The translations under genes were made by a program, and so were the position numbers. Below, one piece after another: positions 50,032 through 59,641 of a stretch of DNA of 64,000 nt. The stretch is from an uncultured Oscillibacter sp. (GTDB taxonomy: Bacteria; Bacillota; Clostridia; Oscillospirales; Oscillospiraceae), in contig CANDBG010000007.1 of assembly GCA_947382875.1 (NCBI GenBank), positions 1-64,000 of the forward strand, in the 5' to 3' direction. Under the pieces are notes generated by a model. That model saw only the letters and a list, made by a program, of their open reading frames with translations. It was not told the DNA's origin and searched no databases. Each line of letters begins with the position of its first letter. The first letter of the stretch is position 1.

Positions 50032-50811
50032 ATGAACTTTGGAAAACGTTTGAGAAACCTCCGTGAAGGGCAAGGAGACACCCAGGAAACCGTCGCCAGG
50101 GCAATCGGAATCCCTTTGCGGAACTACCAAAGATTTGAACATAACGAAGGACTTCCGCGCTTTGAAATTTTCTGCGCCTTGGCAGACTATTTTCAAGTCA
50201 ATATGGATTATTTGGCGGGTCGTACGGACCTGCGGGACGCGCCGCCGCCCCGTATCATGGAAACGGACCGTCTCCGCCTCCGGCCCTTCCGGGACGACGA
50301 CGCCCCTGACGTGTTTGCTTACGCCCGAAATCCTGCCGTGGGGCCGGTCGCCGGATGGCCGCCTCACAACAGTGAGTCGGAAAGCCTCGAAATTATACGA
50401 ACCGTTTTCTCCAAACCCGGCGTCTTCGCCATGGAATTAAAAGAAACCGGACACGTAATCGGTTCCGTGGGCTTCGTGGACGGCCACCCGGAGGGCCTGC
50501 GCCCCGACTGCCCCGACAATGAGCTGGGTTACGCCCTGAGTCAGGACTGCTGGGGCCGCGGCCTTACCACGGAAGCCGCACGGGCTGTCCTGCGCTACGG
50601 CTTTGCGGTTTTCAAATTCCACGTGATCTGGTGCGGCTACTACGAGGGCAACGACCGTTCCCGGCGCGTGGTCGAAAAGCTGGGCTTCCGGTACCGCTTT
50701 CAACGGGAAACCGACGTGCCTCTCATGGGGGACCGCCGCCTGACCCACTTCTATACGCTCACAAAGGAGGACTGGTATGGACAGTTACCGAGTGCCAGCC
50801 CGGGACGCTGA
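50032..50811 (+). CDS. HTH (Cro/C1)-GNAT fusion protein
   Basis: 259 residues. Residues 1-65 form an XRE-type helix-turn-helix (LRNLREGQGDTQETVARAIGIPLRNYQRFE, then ALADYFQVNMDYLAGRTD). From about 78 a GNAT acetyltransferase of the RimJ/RimL type begins (METDRLRLRPFRDDDAPDVFAYARNP, DNELGYALSQDCWGRGLTTEAARAVLRYGF with the acetyl-CoA loop, EGNDRSRRVVEKLGFRY). It may be a DNA-binding regulator that acetylates a protein, or a fused antidote-like protein; the role is not known. Start at ATG 50032 with AAGGAG before it. It overlaps yigZ by 35 bases. Confidence 0.85.
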   Translation: MNFGKRLRNLREGQGDTQETVARAIGIPLRNYQRFEHNEGLPRFEIFCALADYFQVNMDYLAGRTDLRDAPPPRIMETDRLRLRPFRDDDAPDVFAYARNPAVGPVAGWPPHNSESESLEIIRTVFSKPGVFAMELKETGHVIGSVGFVDGHPEGLRPDCPDNELGYALSQDCWGRGLTTEAARAVLRYGFAVFKFHVIWCGYYEGNDRSRRVVEKLGFRYRFQRETDVPLMGDRRLTHFYTLTKEDWYGQLPSASPGR

Positions 50812-51415
50812 AAGTGAATTCACTGAAAAACGTTCCCGCTTCATCAGCCACATCTGGCCGGTGGACGACGAAACTCAGGCACGGGCGAAAATCGAAGAAA
50901 TGCGCCGCAAATATTACGACGCAAGACATAATTGCTGGTGTTACATCCTCCGGAACAGCGGAATTGTCCGCTACTCCGACGACGGCGAGCCGCAGGGCAC
51001 CGCAGGACAGCCGATGCTGAACGTCTTCCAGCGGGAAGAAATTACCAACGTCTGCTGTGTGGTGACGCGGTATTTTGGCGGCGTGCTTCTGGGGGCCGGC
51101 GGCCTCACACGTGCCTATACGCGGGGCGCAAAGGATGCCCTGGACGCATCGGGCGCGGCGCTGGTGCAGCGCTGGACGCTCTGGGATATACCCTGTCCGT
51201 ATCCGCTTTTCGAGCGGGTCAAGCTGGATATTGCCAACTGCGGCGGCGTGGTGCGGGACGCAGACTATGGCGCGGAAGTCACCGTTCACGCCGCTTTCCT
51301 CCCGGAAGACTCCGTCAAATTCGCAGCGCGTCTGACCGAACTTTCAGCCGGCCAGTTAACCCCCCGGCCAGCCGGTGAGGAATACCTCCCCACCCCGCTC
51401 AACCACTTGCCGTGA
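50777..51415 (+). CDS. yigZ: YigZ/IMPACT family protein
   Basis: 212 residues of the YigZ (UPF0029/IMPACT) family: SRFISHIWPVDDETQA, the conserved HNCWCYILRNSGIVRYSDDGEPQGTAGQPML and VVTRYFGGVLLGAGGLTRAYTRGA, then the DUF1949 C-terminal domain. The family may act on translation or proline dipeptides; the function is not settled. AAAGGAGG seven bases before ATG 50777 decides the start, within the end of the HTH-GNAT gene. Confidence 0.93.
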   Translation: MDSYRVPARDAESEFTEKRSRFISHIWPVDDETQARAKIEEMRRKYYDARHNCWCYILRNSGIVRYSDDGEPQGTAGQPMLNVFQREEITNVCCVVTRYFGGVLLGAGGLTRAYTRGAKDALDASGAALVQRWTLWDIPCPYPLFERVKLDIANCGGVVRDADYGAEVTVHAAFLPEDSVKFAARLTELSAGQLTPRPAGEEYLPTPLNHLP

Positions 51416-51505
51416 GCGGGACGCGTTCCATTCCCGAGACGCCCAATGAAACGACCCAAAACCAGCCCGCTTACGCGCGAAAGCTTTTTTGGTTCCTTTT
51501 TTCTC

Positions 51506-51852
51506 GAAAAAAGCAACCCCCCTGCTCGTCAGCCACGAACAGGGGGGTTATTTGTTGATCGGATTTTCCAAATTGTGTAACCTCACTTTCTTTCAGTTTG
51601 CCGTTCAATTTTTTCATCTGGGATTTGCGTGATCTCTTGAATTTACCAATCCATAAAACTGCAATCTTTGCCGGTCCGATTCATGACCGCCTTTCCCTCT
51701 CTCCTGAGTGAGCTGAGTTTCGTTTTTGGTCCCTTCCCCGATATCACATGCGCTCTGCTGCTGAAGAACTTTTTCTTGAACGGCGCCAGGAGTTTGCTGC
51801 GAATCTGGATTTTCGCTGCCTCCCTAGATCATTGGACTCACCTCTTTCTTAT
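51506..51852 (-). ncRNA. Probable orphan small transcript (about 340 nt)
   Basis: A minus-strand unit with a consensus promoter (TTGACA 51882-51887, 17-bp spacer, TATAGT 51859-51864) and a strong terminator (AACCCCCCTG 51515-51524 with CAGGGGGGTT 51540-51549, then TTGCTTTTTTC). No convincing frame lies inside: only a 2-codon frame after an early AGAGGTGAG and a 13-codon frame ending in GGTAA region. It may be a small RNA or a very short peptide gene. Confidence 0.45.
51515..51549. terminator. Terminator shared by yigZ and the orphan transcript
   Basis: AACCCCCCTG/CAGGGGGGTT with a 15-base loop. The T-tract is better on the minus strand (GCTTTTTTC) than on the plus strand (ATTTGTTG). Confidence 0.75.
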
Positions 51853-51950
51853 GTTCACACTATACAACACTTTCTTTTCTTTGTCAAGCGTTTTTGTACA
51901 TTTTTACGTTTTTCACAAATGCAAAACGATTACACTTGGCAAAACGCACA

Positions 51951-51977
51951 GCCGGTCTTTCTTCGGAAAGACCGGCT
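51951..51977 (-). terminator. Hairpin downstream of the MacB-like operon
   Basis: GCCGGTCTTTC pairs with GAAAGACCGGC around TTCG; flanked on the minus strand by TGTGCGTTTTG. Likely ends the efflux operon. Confidence 0.6.
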
Positions 51978-52108
51978 GCCGTGTTTTGTGCAATGATTCA
52001 CTTCGATGATCCGGATGCAGAACCGCGCCCGGTTCAGCTCCGTGCGCGGACGGAAGGCTCCGCCGCCGCAACGGTCCATGATCCCGAAAAGACACAGGAA
52101 TTCTGCCG

Positions 52109-53383
52109 CTATTCCGCCCGCAGCGCCTCTACCGGCTGGAGCTTGGACGCCTTCACTGCCGGATAGCACCCGAAAATAATGCCCAGCAGCACCGAAAGCC
52201 CGAAGGCTCCCGCCGTCACCGGCGCGGACGGGTAAATCGTCATATTGAACAGCAGGTTTCCCAGCAGCATACAGCCTCCGGTTCCCAGCGCCATACCGAT
52301 GAGTCCCCCGATGCCGCACAGCATGGCGGCTTCGATCAAGAACTGGGTCACGATGCTGCTGCGCTGTGCGCCGATGGCCCGTCGGATGCCGATTTCACGG
52401 GTACGCTCCGTCACCGTTACCAGCATGATGTTCATAATGCCGATGCCGCCGACCATGAGGGAAATCGCCGCCACGCCGGCCAGCACGCCGCCGATCATGC
52501 CGAGGGTCTGGTTCATGTAATCCATGCCCTGGTTTTCCGGCTGGACGTAAAACCCGCCGGTATTCTGGTCCACGAGGCCCTTGAGGAACCCGTTCAGCCG
52601 GGAGACGATTTCCTCCATATCCTCCATGTTTTTCGCCACGACGGTAAAGGAGCTGTCGGTTTCTCCCCCCAGCACGCGCTTGACGGTGTAAGGCACCACG
52701 ACAAAATTATCAATGGACCCCATCATTGAGTTTTCATCTTCCATTCGGGACGCGTAGACACCCACAACCTCAAATTTGATGCTGTTCAGCTGTACGGTTT
52801 TCCCCACCGGGTTTGCCGTACCAAAAAACGCCTTGGCCGCCTGCGCCCCCAAAACCATGACTTGATTATAGTTTTTAATGTCCAGCTGCGTCAGGTCCCG
52901 GCCCCGGAGGATTTTCAGATTTCCGCACACGCCGTACTGATCACTGCCGTAATAAAAGCTGGGCGGACGTTCTCCCACAGGGTTTCCCATTTCATCGTAA
53001 TGGAAATCCTCCCGCATTTTGTCGGTATTTTTCGTTCCATACACCATGGTTCCGCTGAAATACGCATTCGGCGTCACGCCGACGACAAGTTCTTTCATGC
53101 TGTTGCAGTAGGAGTAGATATCGGGAAAATAATCTTTCCCCTGAGGGACCCAGTTGCCGTTTTCGTCCTCCACGTACACATAATTATATACTTCCACAGC
53201 AATCCGGTTTGTACCCATGGCCTCAAACTGTTCCATCATTTTGTCCGCATAGCCCGAAATCGCCGAAACGATAGTCATAACCGACGCAATGCCAATGATA
53301 ATACCCAGCATGGTAAGAATTGCCCGGCCCTTTTTGCCCCAGATGGATTTCCACGCCATTTTGAATGCCTGCCGGATATTCAA
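52109..53383 (-). CDS. MacB-like ABC transporter permease
   Basis: 424 residues. One N-terminal helix ([20 protein letters not shown]), a large extracytoplasmic MacB_PCD domain (about 45-290) and an FtsX-type core of three helices near the C terminus ([33 protein letters not shown] is the signature). The type VII/MacB architecture fits mechanotransmission, pushing peptides, lipoproteins or drugs outward. It overlaps the ATPase stop by four bases. Third gene of an adaptor-ATPase-permease operon; substrate unknown. Confidence 0.92.
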   Translation of the reverse strand: MNIRQAFKMAWKSIWGKKGRAILTMLGIIIGIASVMTIVSAISGYADKMMEQFEAMGTNRIAVEVYNYVYVEDENGNWVPQGKDYFPDIYSYCNSMKELVVGVTPNAYFSGTMVYGTKNTDKMREDFHYDEMGNPVGERPPSFYYGSDQYGVCGNLKILRGRDLTQLDIKNYNQVMVLGAQAAKAFFGTANPVGKTVQLNSIKFEVVGVYASRMEDENSMMGSIDNFVVVPYTVKRVLGGETDSSFTVVAKNMEDMEEIVSRLNGFLKGLVDQNTGGFYVQPENQGMDYMNQTLGMIGGVLAGVAAISLMVGGIGIMNIMLVTVTERTREIGIRRAIGAQRSSIVTQFLIEAAMLCGIGGLIGMALGTGGCMLLGNLLFNMTIYPSAPVTAGAFGLSVLLGIIFGCYPAVKASKLQPVEALRAE

Positions 53384-54081
53384 AACCAGTCCACCTCCTG
53401 TTCCTTGTCCTCCACGATCTTTCCGTCCGTCAGCCGGACGCAGCGCCGCGCGGTGGCGGCGATGCCGTTGTCGTGGGTGATGAGGATGACGGTTGTTCCC
53501 TCGCGGTTGAGCTGCTGAAGGAATTCCAGCACCTCATGGCCCGTCCGGGAATCCAGGGCGCCGGTCGGCTCGTCGGCCATGATGATCGGCGGACGGGTGG
53601 CAATGGCCCGTGCAATTGCGACGCGCTGCTGCTGTCCGCCGGACATTTCCGTTGGTTTGTGCTTGATGCGGCTGGACAAGCCCACCCGTTCCAGGGCTTC
53701 CAGGGCCATATCCCGCCGGTCGTCGGCGTTGATGCCCTGGTAGATCAGCGGCAGCTCCACATTTTCCAGCACGGTCAGCGTCTGAATCAGGTTGTACTGC
53801 TGGAAAATGAAACCAATTTCCTTGTTGCGGATACGGGACAATTCCTTGTCGGTCAGCTCCCGCACGTCGGTGCCTTCCAGGAAATAATCGCCCCGGGTTG
53901 GGATGTCCAGACAGCCCAGTACGTTCATCATGGTGGACTTGCCGGAGCCGGACTGTCCCACCACGGCGACGAATTCGCCCCGGCAGATGGTCAGCGACAC
54001 GCCGTCCAGCGCCCGGACCTCGCTTTCAAGACCCTCGCCGTAAATCTTGAAAACGTCTTTCAATTCGACTAATTTCTCCAT
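53380..54081 (-). CDS. MacB/LolD-type ABC ATPase
   Basis: 233 residues: Walker [11 protein letters not shown]-loop [13 protein letters not shown], signature [15 protein letters not shown], Walker [21 protein letters not shown], and switch [17 protein letters not shown] and PTGALD are usual in the LolD/MacB group. It begins two bases after the adaptor gene and overlaps the permease by four. Confidence 0.95.
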   Translation of the reverse strand: MEKLVELKDVFKIYGEGLESEVRALDGVSLTICRGEFVAVVGQSGSGKSTMMNVLGCLDIPTRGDYFLEGTDVRELTDKELSRIRNKEIGFIFQQYNLIQTLTVLENVELPLIYQGINADDRRDMALEALERVGLSSRIKHKPTEMSGGQQQRVAIARAIATRPPIIMADEPTGALDSRTGHEVLEFLQQLNREGTTVILITHDNGIAATARRCVRLTDGKIVEDKEQEVDWF

Positions 54082-54083
54082 AA

Positions 54084-55778
54084 TCAGAAGTACCCAAAGG
54101 AGTTGGAGACCTGATTCTGGGTAAACACTACCATACCCTCCTCAACGCCGGAGCGGATCTCCACATTATAGTTATCCGAAATGCCGATTTCCACAGGCAC
54201 CGGCCAGAAGCCCTCCGGGATAGCCTCATCGATCACAACGCCGTCAATGGCGTTTTCGGGTTTCTCCGCGCTCTGGATGTAAACCACCGTTGCCGTTTCG
54301 CCTTCCTCCGTAGAGACCGTCCGCACGCACTGGAGAGGCAGAACCAGACAGTTATCATTTTCGCTGGCCGTGAGCTTGTAGTTGATGTAGCTGTTAATCT
54401 GGACATTGCTTTCCTCGCCGGAGTTATCCACGGCAATCACCATAGGGTAACTGGCAACGCCGTTGTTCTGTGTACTGGCAAGGCTGATGCTCTCCACGAC
54501 GCCCATCGCCATGGTGTCCCACTGGTCCAGCTCCACCATCATACCGACTTCCACATTGCCCACGTTCCGCTCGTCCACCGTTGCGTTGACGATAATTGAG
54601 GAGGTGTCGGAGATGGTAAGAATGGCCGTACCCGCGGCCACCTCGTCGCCGGGCTTGATGGTAAGGCCGATGACGGTACCGTCAATGGAGGCGGTTGCAT
54701 TGCAAAGGGCCAGATTTTTCTCGGCTTCCTCCAGCGTTTTCCGCGCCTCGTCCAGACTTTTCTGGAGCTTGAACAATTCCGCTTCACTGTCCTCGCCGTC
54801 GATGCGCACCAGAACCTGTCCGGCCTCGACCTGGAGGTAGTCTACTAAGGAACTGGAAATCACAGTACCGCTCACAGTCGAAGTAAGGTCGCCAGTACGG
54901 AAATATTCCAGCTTGCCCGCCTCATAGGGATACACAGTTTCCCCTCCCACGGCCACAGTAGCGGAGGCGGCCATTTCGGCGGTAAGCGCGCCATCGTTCC
55001 GAACGAGGATATCGGCGGAAAAGAGCTTGGTCCCCTCCGGCGTAATCCGGCTGACCATATGTACCGCCTCCACCGTCCCAGGAATGGAACTCATCAGCGT
55101 AGGAATGGAAACGTCGACGGTCTGCCCGACATAGAGTTCGCCCTCATAGGCATAGCTGTAATATTGGGTCAGCCGCAATTGAGTGTCGTCCGCCAGGACA
55201 GCAACCTTTTCCCCTTTGGAAACGGTGTCACCGGGATTAAGGTCAACGGTTTCCATAAGTTTACCAGGATACCCCGCCGAGAGATTCAAACCGGCAATAT
55301 CCTTTTGCAAAGCGGAGAGCTGTTTTTCGTACCCCTGAACGTCCTGCCGCGCGTTATCGACCGCTGTTTTTGCGGCATCGGAATCAATGGAGAACAAGGG
55401 GGTCCCCGCCGTCACCAGATCGCCCTCACTGACGAGGACATCCATGACGGTACCGGCGGTAGCGATGGTAATGGTTTCACTGTTTTTGGCACGGGTCAGG
55501 CCGCTGCCCTCCACGACGGATTTAATGGAGTCGTACCGCACCTCATCGGTAATGACGGCCATTTCGGTTTCACCGCCTCCGCGGTTGTCCAGATAGTATT
55601 TGACGCCGAAACCGCCTCCGGCCAAAAGCAGCAGGAAGATGAACCAGCGGACAATACGCCGCCGTTTTTTACGCGGCATTTGTTTCCATTTTCCCCACAA
55701 GGAGGGTTTTTTCTGTGGAGCGGCAGGTTCGGCCGCAGGCGCGGTCTCGGTGGCCGCGTGTTCCAAGACATCTGACAT
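54084..55778 (-). CDS. MacA-like HlyD-family adaptor protein
   Basis: 564 residues. An Ala/Pro-rich cytoplasmic lead, a KKRRR stop and one membrane helix (IVRWFIFLLLLAGGGFGVKYYL) anchor it. Outside lie a lipoyl-like half (TIATAGTVMDVLVSEGDLVTAGTPLFSID), a short coiled coil (AKTAVDNARQDVQGYEKQLSALQKDI), a second lipoyl/coil pair (about 290-390) and beta-barrel parts. The duplicated lipoyl-like region makes it longer than a usual MacA. I start at ATG 55778 with GAAGGAG eight bases upstream. It links the ABC pump to the cell envelope. Confidence 0.88.
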   Translation of the reverse strand: MSDVLEHAATETAPAAEPAAPQKKPSLWGKWKQMPRKKRRRIVRWFIFLLLLAGGGFGVKYYLDNRGGGETEMAVITDEVRYDSIKSVVEGSGLTRAKNSETITIATAGTVMDVLVSEGDLVTAGTPLFSIDSDAAKTAVDNARQDVQGYEKQLSALQKDIAGLNLSAGYPGKLMETVDLNPGDTVSKGEKVAVLADDTQLRLTQYYSYAYEGELYVGQTVDVSIPTLMSSIPGTVEAVHMVSRITPEGTKLFSADILVRNDGALTAEMAASATVAVGGETVYPYEAGKLEYFRTGDLTSTVSGTVISSSLVDYLQVEAGQVLVRIDGEDSEAELFKLQKSLDEARKTLEEAEKNLALCNATASIDGTVIGLTIKPGDEVAAGTAILTISDTSSIIVNATVDERNVGNVEVGMMVELDQWDTMAMGVVESISLASTQNNGVASYPMVIAVDNSGEESNVQINSYINYKLTASENDNCLVLPLQCVRTVSTEEGETATVVYIQSAEKPENAIDGVVIDEAIPEGFWPVPVEIGISDNYNVEIRSGVEEGMVVFTQNQVSNSFGYF

Positions 55779-56003
55779 TTGCGTTACTCCTTCACTGGTC
55801 AATTGGGAACTGTACTGTCTATGCTAGAACAGTTTGCGAGAGAAAACAACAACAAAACGGTTACAGTTTCCGGCGGAGGACTCTTTAATGTAATTGACGT
55901 GTCAGGCAAGCATTTGGTTTCCGGAAAATTACACGAATTCGCCCAAAGAACGGAAGAAACTTTTAGCGCATCTGCCCAGGCGGCTCTGCCCCCTGGACCC
56001 CCG

Positions 56004-56026
56004 GCAGGGGGCGCGGCGCCCCCTGC
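56004..56026. repeat. GC-rich 23-bp hairpin
   Basis: GCAGGGGGCGC-G-GCGCCCCCTGC: an 11-bp perfect inverted repeat with a one-base loop, within a run of CCCCTGGACCCC-type sequence. Looks like a dispersed element, not a gene part. Confidence 0.45.
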
Positions 56027-56036
56027 ACCCCGCCTG

Positions 56037-56066
56037 CAAAAAAAGCCCCCGTAGGGGCTTTTTTAG
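56037..56066. terminator. Terminator after the TRAP-TAXI operon
   Basis: AAAAAAAGCCCC pairs with GGGGCTTTTTT around CGTA-type loop bases. On the minus strand it overlaps the stop of the permease gene and ends in seven Ts. Confidence 0.75.
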
Positions 56067-58030
56067 GAATTTAAGGCGGCACGTTTGGACATGGTACGTT
56101 GGTAGGCGACAACGCCCGCCACCAGGATAAGTCCAACCACATCGGTCAGAGAACCTGGAATCATCATAGCCAGGCCGCCGCCAGCCAAGGCCAGACGCAT
56201 CGGCATAGGGATAGGTCGGCTGAGAAAGCCGTTCAGCGCCGCCGCGACACCGAAGATACCCAGCAAAGCGCTGATAACGATCTGCACCACTTTGAAAACG
56301 CTGTCCACGTCCACAAAGAGCATCGCGGGGCTGTACGCGAAGATATAGGGGACGATGAACGCGGCAATCGCCAATTTTGTAGCATTGACGCCGGTTTTCA
56401 TTGGATTAGACTTAGCAATCGCACTCCCCGCGTAAGCGGCCAGCGCCACGGGCGGGGTAATGTCAGCGACAATACCGAAGTAGAAAACGAAGAAGTGCGC
56501 CGCCATCATCGGCACGCCGATAGCGGGGTCCATCAAGATCGGCGCGCAGGTAGCGGCCATGATGCAGTAATTGGCAGTCGTCGGGACGCCCATACCCAGC
56601 ACAATGCAGCAAAGCATGGTGAGGAAAAGGGCGATAATCATATGACCGCCGGAGACCGCAACAATGGCGCTCAACAGCTTGGAAGCCAAGCCCGTGACGG
56701 TAATACAGCCGGAAATGATGCCAGCCATACCGCAGGCCACGGCAACGGTAATGGAGCCTTTCGCGCCGCTTTCCAGCGCGTCCACGAACTTCGAGGGCGT
56801 CAGCCGGTTATCGGCGTTAATAAGGCTGACCACAATCGCCGCCACGATTGCCAGCGCAGCGGAATAAGCCATGGTTTTGGCGTTGGTCGAGACCAGCCAG
56901 ACCAGCAGCACCAGCGGAGCCAGCAGGTATATTTTCCGCATCAAATGCCCCAGCTTCGGCAGCTCGTCCTTTGGCGTACCCTTCAGGCCCAGACGTTTTG
57001 CCTCCAGGTGTACGGCAATGTAAATACCGGTAAAATACAGCGCCGCCGGAAGAATAGCGCGCATCGCGATTTTAGCGTAAGGCTCGCCGGTAAACTCGGA
57101 CATAAGGAACGCCGCCGCGCCCATAATCGGAGGCATAATCTGACCGCCCGTCGACGCCGCCGCCTCCACCGCGCCAGCGAACTCGCCCTTGTAGCCGGTT
57201 TTTTTCATCATCGGGATGGTAACGGAACCCGTTGTAACGGTATTGCCCACGGAGGACCCGGACACCATGCCGCACAAAGCCGACGAAATCACGGCAACCT
57301 TGGCGGGGCCTCCAGGAGCCGCGCCCGCCACTGCATTTGCCAGATCGATAAAAAACGCCGCAATGCCGGTTCGTTCCAGGAATGCGCCAAAGATAATAAA
57401 GACAACGATAAACTTGGCGCAGGTGCTGATCGGACCGCCAAAGACGCCATTCGCTGTATAGAACAGCGTCCGGATTACCATGTTAAAGTTCAGACCGGTA
57501 GCGAAGGTATAAGCAACCAACGCGCCCGTCACGCAAAGAATCGGCAGTCCGACACACCGGCGGCAAAGCTCCACCAGCGCCAGCACGCCGACCAAGCCGA
57601 CGGCCATATACAGCGGTTCCTGCATCACCCGTGCCGACAAACGAATCACCGTCATCGCGTTGACCGCATAGAAGAAGAACGCGCCGGGTCCTGCGATCAG
57701 CAAAATGATATCATACCAGGGGATATGGTTCGGGCGGGGGTCGCCCTTCCGCGCAGGGTAATTGAGGAAGCCCAGCAGCAGAATCATACCGACAAAAATA
57801 GGAAGCCGCCGTTCCGCCAGCGTCCGCAGGAATACCGTGTCAACAATGCAGTAGACGGAGAACAGCGCCGTCAAGTAACGGATAACCATACGGGGCCGGC
57901 CGGTCCAGATACGCGTATTGGATTCCCGGTCATACTTCCGCATGACCTCCTCTACGTCAGCGGCGCTGCCGGTGGAAGCATCCAGCTCCTCGGCTTCCGG
58001 TTCCGGACCTTTTTTCTTGAAAATACTCAT
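56063..58030 (-). CDS. TRAP transporter fused permease, TAXI type (4TM/12TM)
   Basis: 655 residues, with small and large TRAP permease parts fused. The N-terminal cytoplasmic lead (RKYDRESNTRIWTGRPRMVIRYL) and first helices correspond to the DctQ-like part; from about residue 130 DctM-like segments follow (ANGVFGGPISTCAKFIVVFIIFGAFLERTG, GMVSGSSVGNTVTTGSVTIPMMKKTGY, AAASTGGQIMPPIMGAAAF). This form pairs with TAXI binding proteins. The binding-protein gene lies 98 bp upstream with a hairpin between. Substrate unknown; TAXI systems often take dicarboxylates or glutamate. Confidence 0.93.
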   Translation of the reverse strand: MSIFKKKGPEPEAEELDASTGSAADVEEVMRKYDRESNTRIWTGRPRMVIRYLTALFSVYCIVDTVFLRTLAERRLPIFVGMILLLGFLNYPARKGDPRPNHIPWYDIILLIAGPGAFFFYAVNAMTVIRLSARVMQEPLYMAVGLVGVLALVELCRRCVGLPILCVTGALVAYTFATGLNFNMVIRTLFYTANGVFGGPISTCAKFIVVFIIFGAFLERTGIAAFFIDLANAVAGAAPGGPAKVAVISSALCGMVSGSSVGNTVTTGSVTIPMMKKTGYKGEFAGAVEAAASTGGQIMPPIMGAAAFLMSEFTGEPYAKIAMRAILPAALYFTGIYIAVHLEAKRLGLKGTPKDELPKLGHLMRKIYLLAPLVLLVWLVSTNAKTMAYSAALAIVAAIVVSLINADNRLTPSKFVDALESGAKGSITVAVACGMAGIISGCITVTGLASKLLSAIVAVSGGHMIIALFLTMLCCIVLGMGVPTTANYCIMAATCAPILMDPAIGVPMMAAHFFVFYFGIVADITPPVALAAYAGSAIAKSNPMKTGVNATKLAIAAFIVPYIFAYSPAMLFVDVDSVFKVVQIVISALLGIFGVAAALNGFLSRPIPMPMRLALAGGGLAMMIPGSLTDVVGLILVAGVVAYQRTMSKRAALNS

Positions 58031-58073
58031 GGGCCTCTCTCCTCCGTCTTTTGATTACAAATGGAAAACCAAC

Positions 58074-58104
58074 GGAACTACGACGGATAAACCGCCGTAG
58101 TTCC
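58074..58104 (-). terminator. Intra-operon hairpin between TAXI SBP and permease
   Basis: GGAACTACG pairs with CGTAGTTCC with an inner CGG/CCG and one mismatch. No clean T-tract, so it probably attenuates or protects the binding-protein message and does not end it fully. Confidence 0.55.
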
Positions 58105-58128
58105 AAGCTGTTTCAGGAAACGGGCCGA

Positions 58129-59175
58129 TTATTTGGTCGGAACCTCAAGGCCCTTTTCGGAAAAATACCGGGCTGCGCCGGGATGGTACGGAATGTTGCT
58201 GATGCTGGTTGCAAATGTCAGGTCCAGCTCTTTGGACTTGTCATGCGCCAGACCCTCGCCCTTTTCAAAGATGGTAGACACCACATTATAAACGTCGTCC
58301 TCGGACACGTCGTCACGGGCAATAATCACCGCGCCCACCGCAACGGTGGTGCAGTCTTCGGGGGTATCGTAAACGTCCTTGCTGATGGTGTAGGGGCTGT
58401 AATAGGGAGAAATTTCAATCAGCTTGTCAATATGCTCCTGGTCCAGACTCACCAGGTACATATCGCGGGAAGTCGCCAGGGTTGTGACCGCCGTCGTGGG
58501 CGCGCCCGCAACCACGAACGCGGCGTCAATTTTGCCGTCGGTCAGGGCGTCCACACTGTCGCCGAAGCTCTGATACGTCGGCTTGATGTCGTTTTCGGTC
58601 AGGCCGTACACACCCAGCACGTCCAGGGCATTGTAGTAGACGCCGGAACCGGAAGACCCAATCGAAACGTTTTTGCCTGCCAAATCGGCGACGCTCTTGA
58701 TGTCAGGGTCAACGGTAACGATCTGCACCTGTTCCATGTACAGCGCAGCGACCGTGGAGAAACCGCTGATTGCCGCGCTTTCAAAGAGGTTGGTTCCCTC
58801 ATAGGCGTAGCTCATAACGTCGGACTGGACAAAGCCCAGCTGATAGTTACCCATATCCATCATTTCGATATTGTCCTGGGAACCGTTGCTTACAACAGCG
58901 GTCACAGAAGTTGCGGTATCGTTGGAAATCGCCTGTGCGAGCACGCTGCCGTAGCCGTAGTAAGTGCCCTGATCGCCGCCGGTGCCGAAGGTCAGCTTTC
59001 CGGCGTCCGCACCGCCGGAGCTGCCGGAATCCCCTGTCGTATCGCCGGAGGTTTGTCCAGCGTCGCTGGAACCGCTGCCGGAGGCATCTCCGCCGTTAGA
59101 ACCGGAATCGCCTCCGCAGGCGGCCAGAGAGGCAACCAGAAGGATTGCCAGCAGCAATGCAAAAAACTTCTTCAT
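58129..59175 (-). CDS. TAXI-family TRAP substrate-binding lipoprotein
   Basis: 348 residues. Signal with lipobox LVASLAAC, a 40-residue Gly/Ser/Asp/Thr linker, then a TAXI/NMT1-like domain opening with LTFGTGGDQGTYYGYGSVLAQAIS and containing DMGNYQLGFVQSDV and GKNVSIGSSGSGVYYNALDVL. It captures the solute for the fused permease. GGAAAAGAGG lies before the ATG. Promoter at 59232-59260. Confidence 0.95.
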   Translation of the reverse strand: MKKFFALLLAILLVASLAACGGDSGSNGGDASGSGSSDAGQTSGDTTGDSGSSGGADAGKLTFGTGGDQGTYYGYGSVLAQAISNDTATSVTAVVSNGSQDNIEMMDMGNYQLGFVQSDVMSYAYEGTNLFESAAISGFSTVAALYMEQVQIVTVDPDIKSVADLAGKNVSIGSSGSGVYYNALDVLGVYGLTENDIKPTYQSFGDSVDALTDGKIDAAFVVAGAPTTAVTTLATSRDMYLVSLDQEHIDKLIEISPYYSPYTISKDVYDTPEDCTTVAVGAVIIARDDVSEDDVYNVVSTIFEKGEGLAHDKSKELDLTFATSISNIPYHPGAARYFSEKGLEVPTK

Positions 59176-59641
59176 CCTTAAAAATCCTCTTTTCCTTCAA
59201 ATTCACAAAATAGCCTTGCAACTATACGCATATCATAACGCAGATTCCTTCATTTTTCAAGTGGTTTTCAATAATTTTGCAGATTATTTGCAAGACTGTA
59301 TGCTTCATCCTGCAATTTTTGTAATAAATTGCAGGATACAGCGGCATTTCCTGCAAAACAGCATACAGACTGCATAAAAGACCGGCGGCGTTTGAGCGGA
59401 GGATTGTCCATAATGCCGGAGGCAAAAATTTCCGTTTTTTTGTAAACTCCGGCAAAACGTACGGCTCTCTGCCTGACAGACGCCGGAAGCGTCTGCAAAT
59501 GGGCGTCATACGGTTTCTTCCTTGGCGACGCTGCCGCTTTTTGCTTGCGGTTTTTTCTGCGAACCCGCGAATCCTATCGGTGGCGGCAAATGGCCGTACA
59601 AAAACAATGGAAATAAATTCGAATAAAAAGGGGTGATTGGA
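59176..59641. other. Divergent region between TAXI SBP and spoIVB with nested inverted repeats
   Basis: Contains the minus-strand promoter TTGAAA (59255-59260), 17-bp spacer, TATGAT (59232-59237), and a nested fold: CTGTATGC (59296-59303) with GCATACAG (59361-59368), enclosing ATCCTGCAATTT (59307-59318) with AAATTGCAGGAT (59326-59337). No gene seen; short minus-strand frames have no ribosome site. Confidence 0.55.

Larger units (their letters stand above)
51416..52108. other. Intergenic stretch between yigZ and MacAB-like operon
   Basis: Apart from the probable small transcript at 51506-51852 and two terminators I see nothing in it. A plus-strand frame at 51668-52009 lies antisense to the small transcript, is Phe/Leu-rich and has no ribosome site, so it is not called. 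Confidence 0.55.

Noticed and set aside
51668..52009. 113-codon plus-strand frame
   Set aside because: Phe/Leu-rich, no ribosome binding site, antisense to a promoter-terminator unit.
56099..58054. 651-codon plus-strand frame opposite the TRAP-TAXI permease
   Set aside because: Antisense shadow: Arg/His/Gln/Asn-rich with no domain; the minus strand holds a full permease with 16 or so helices.
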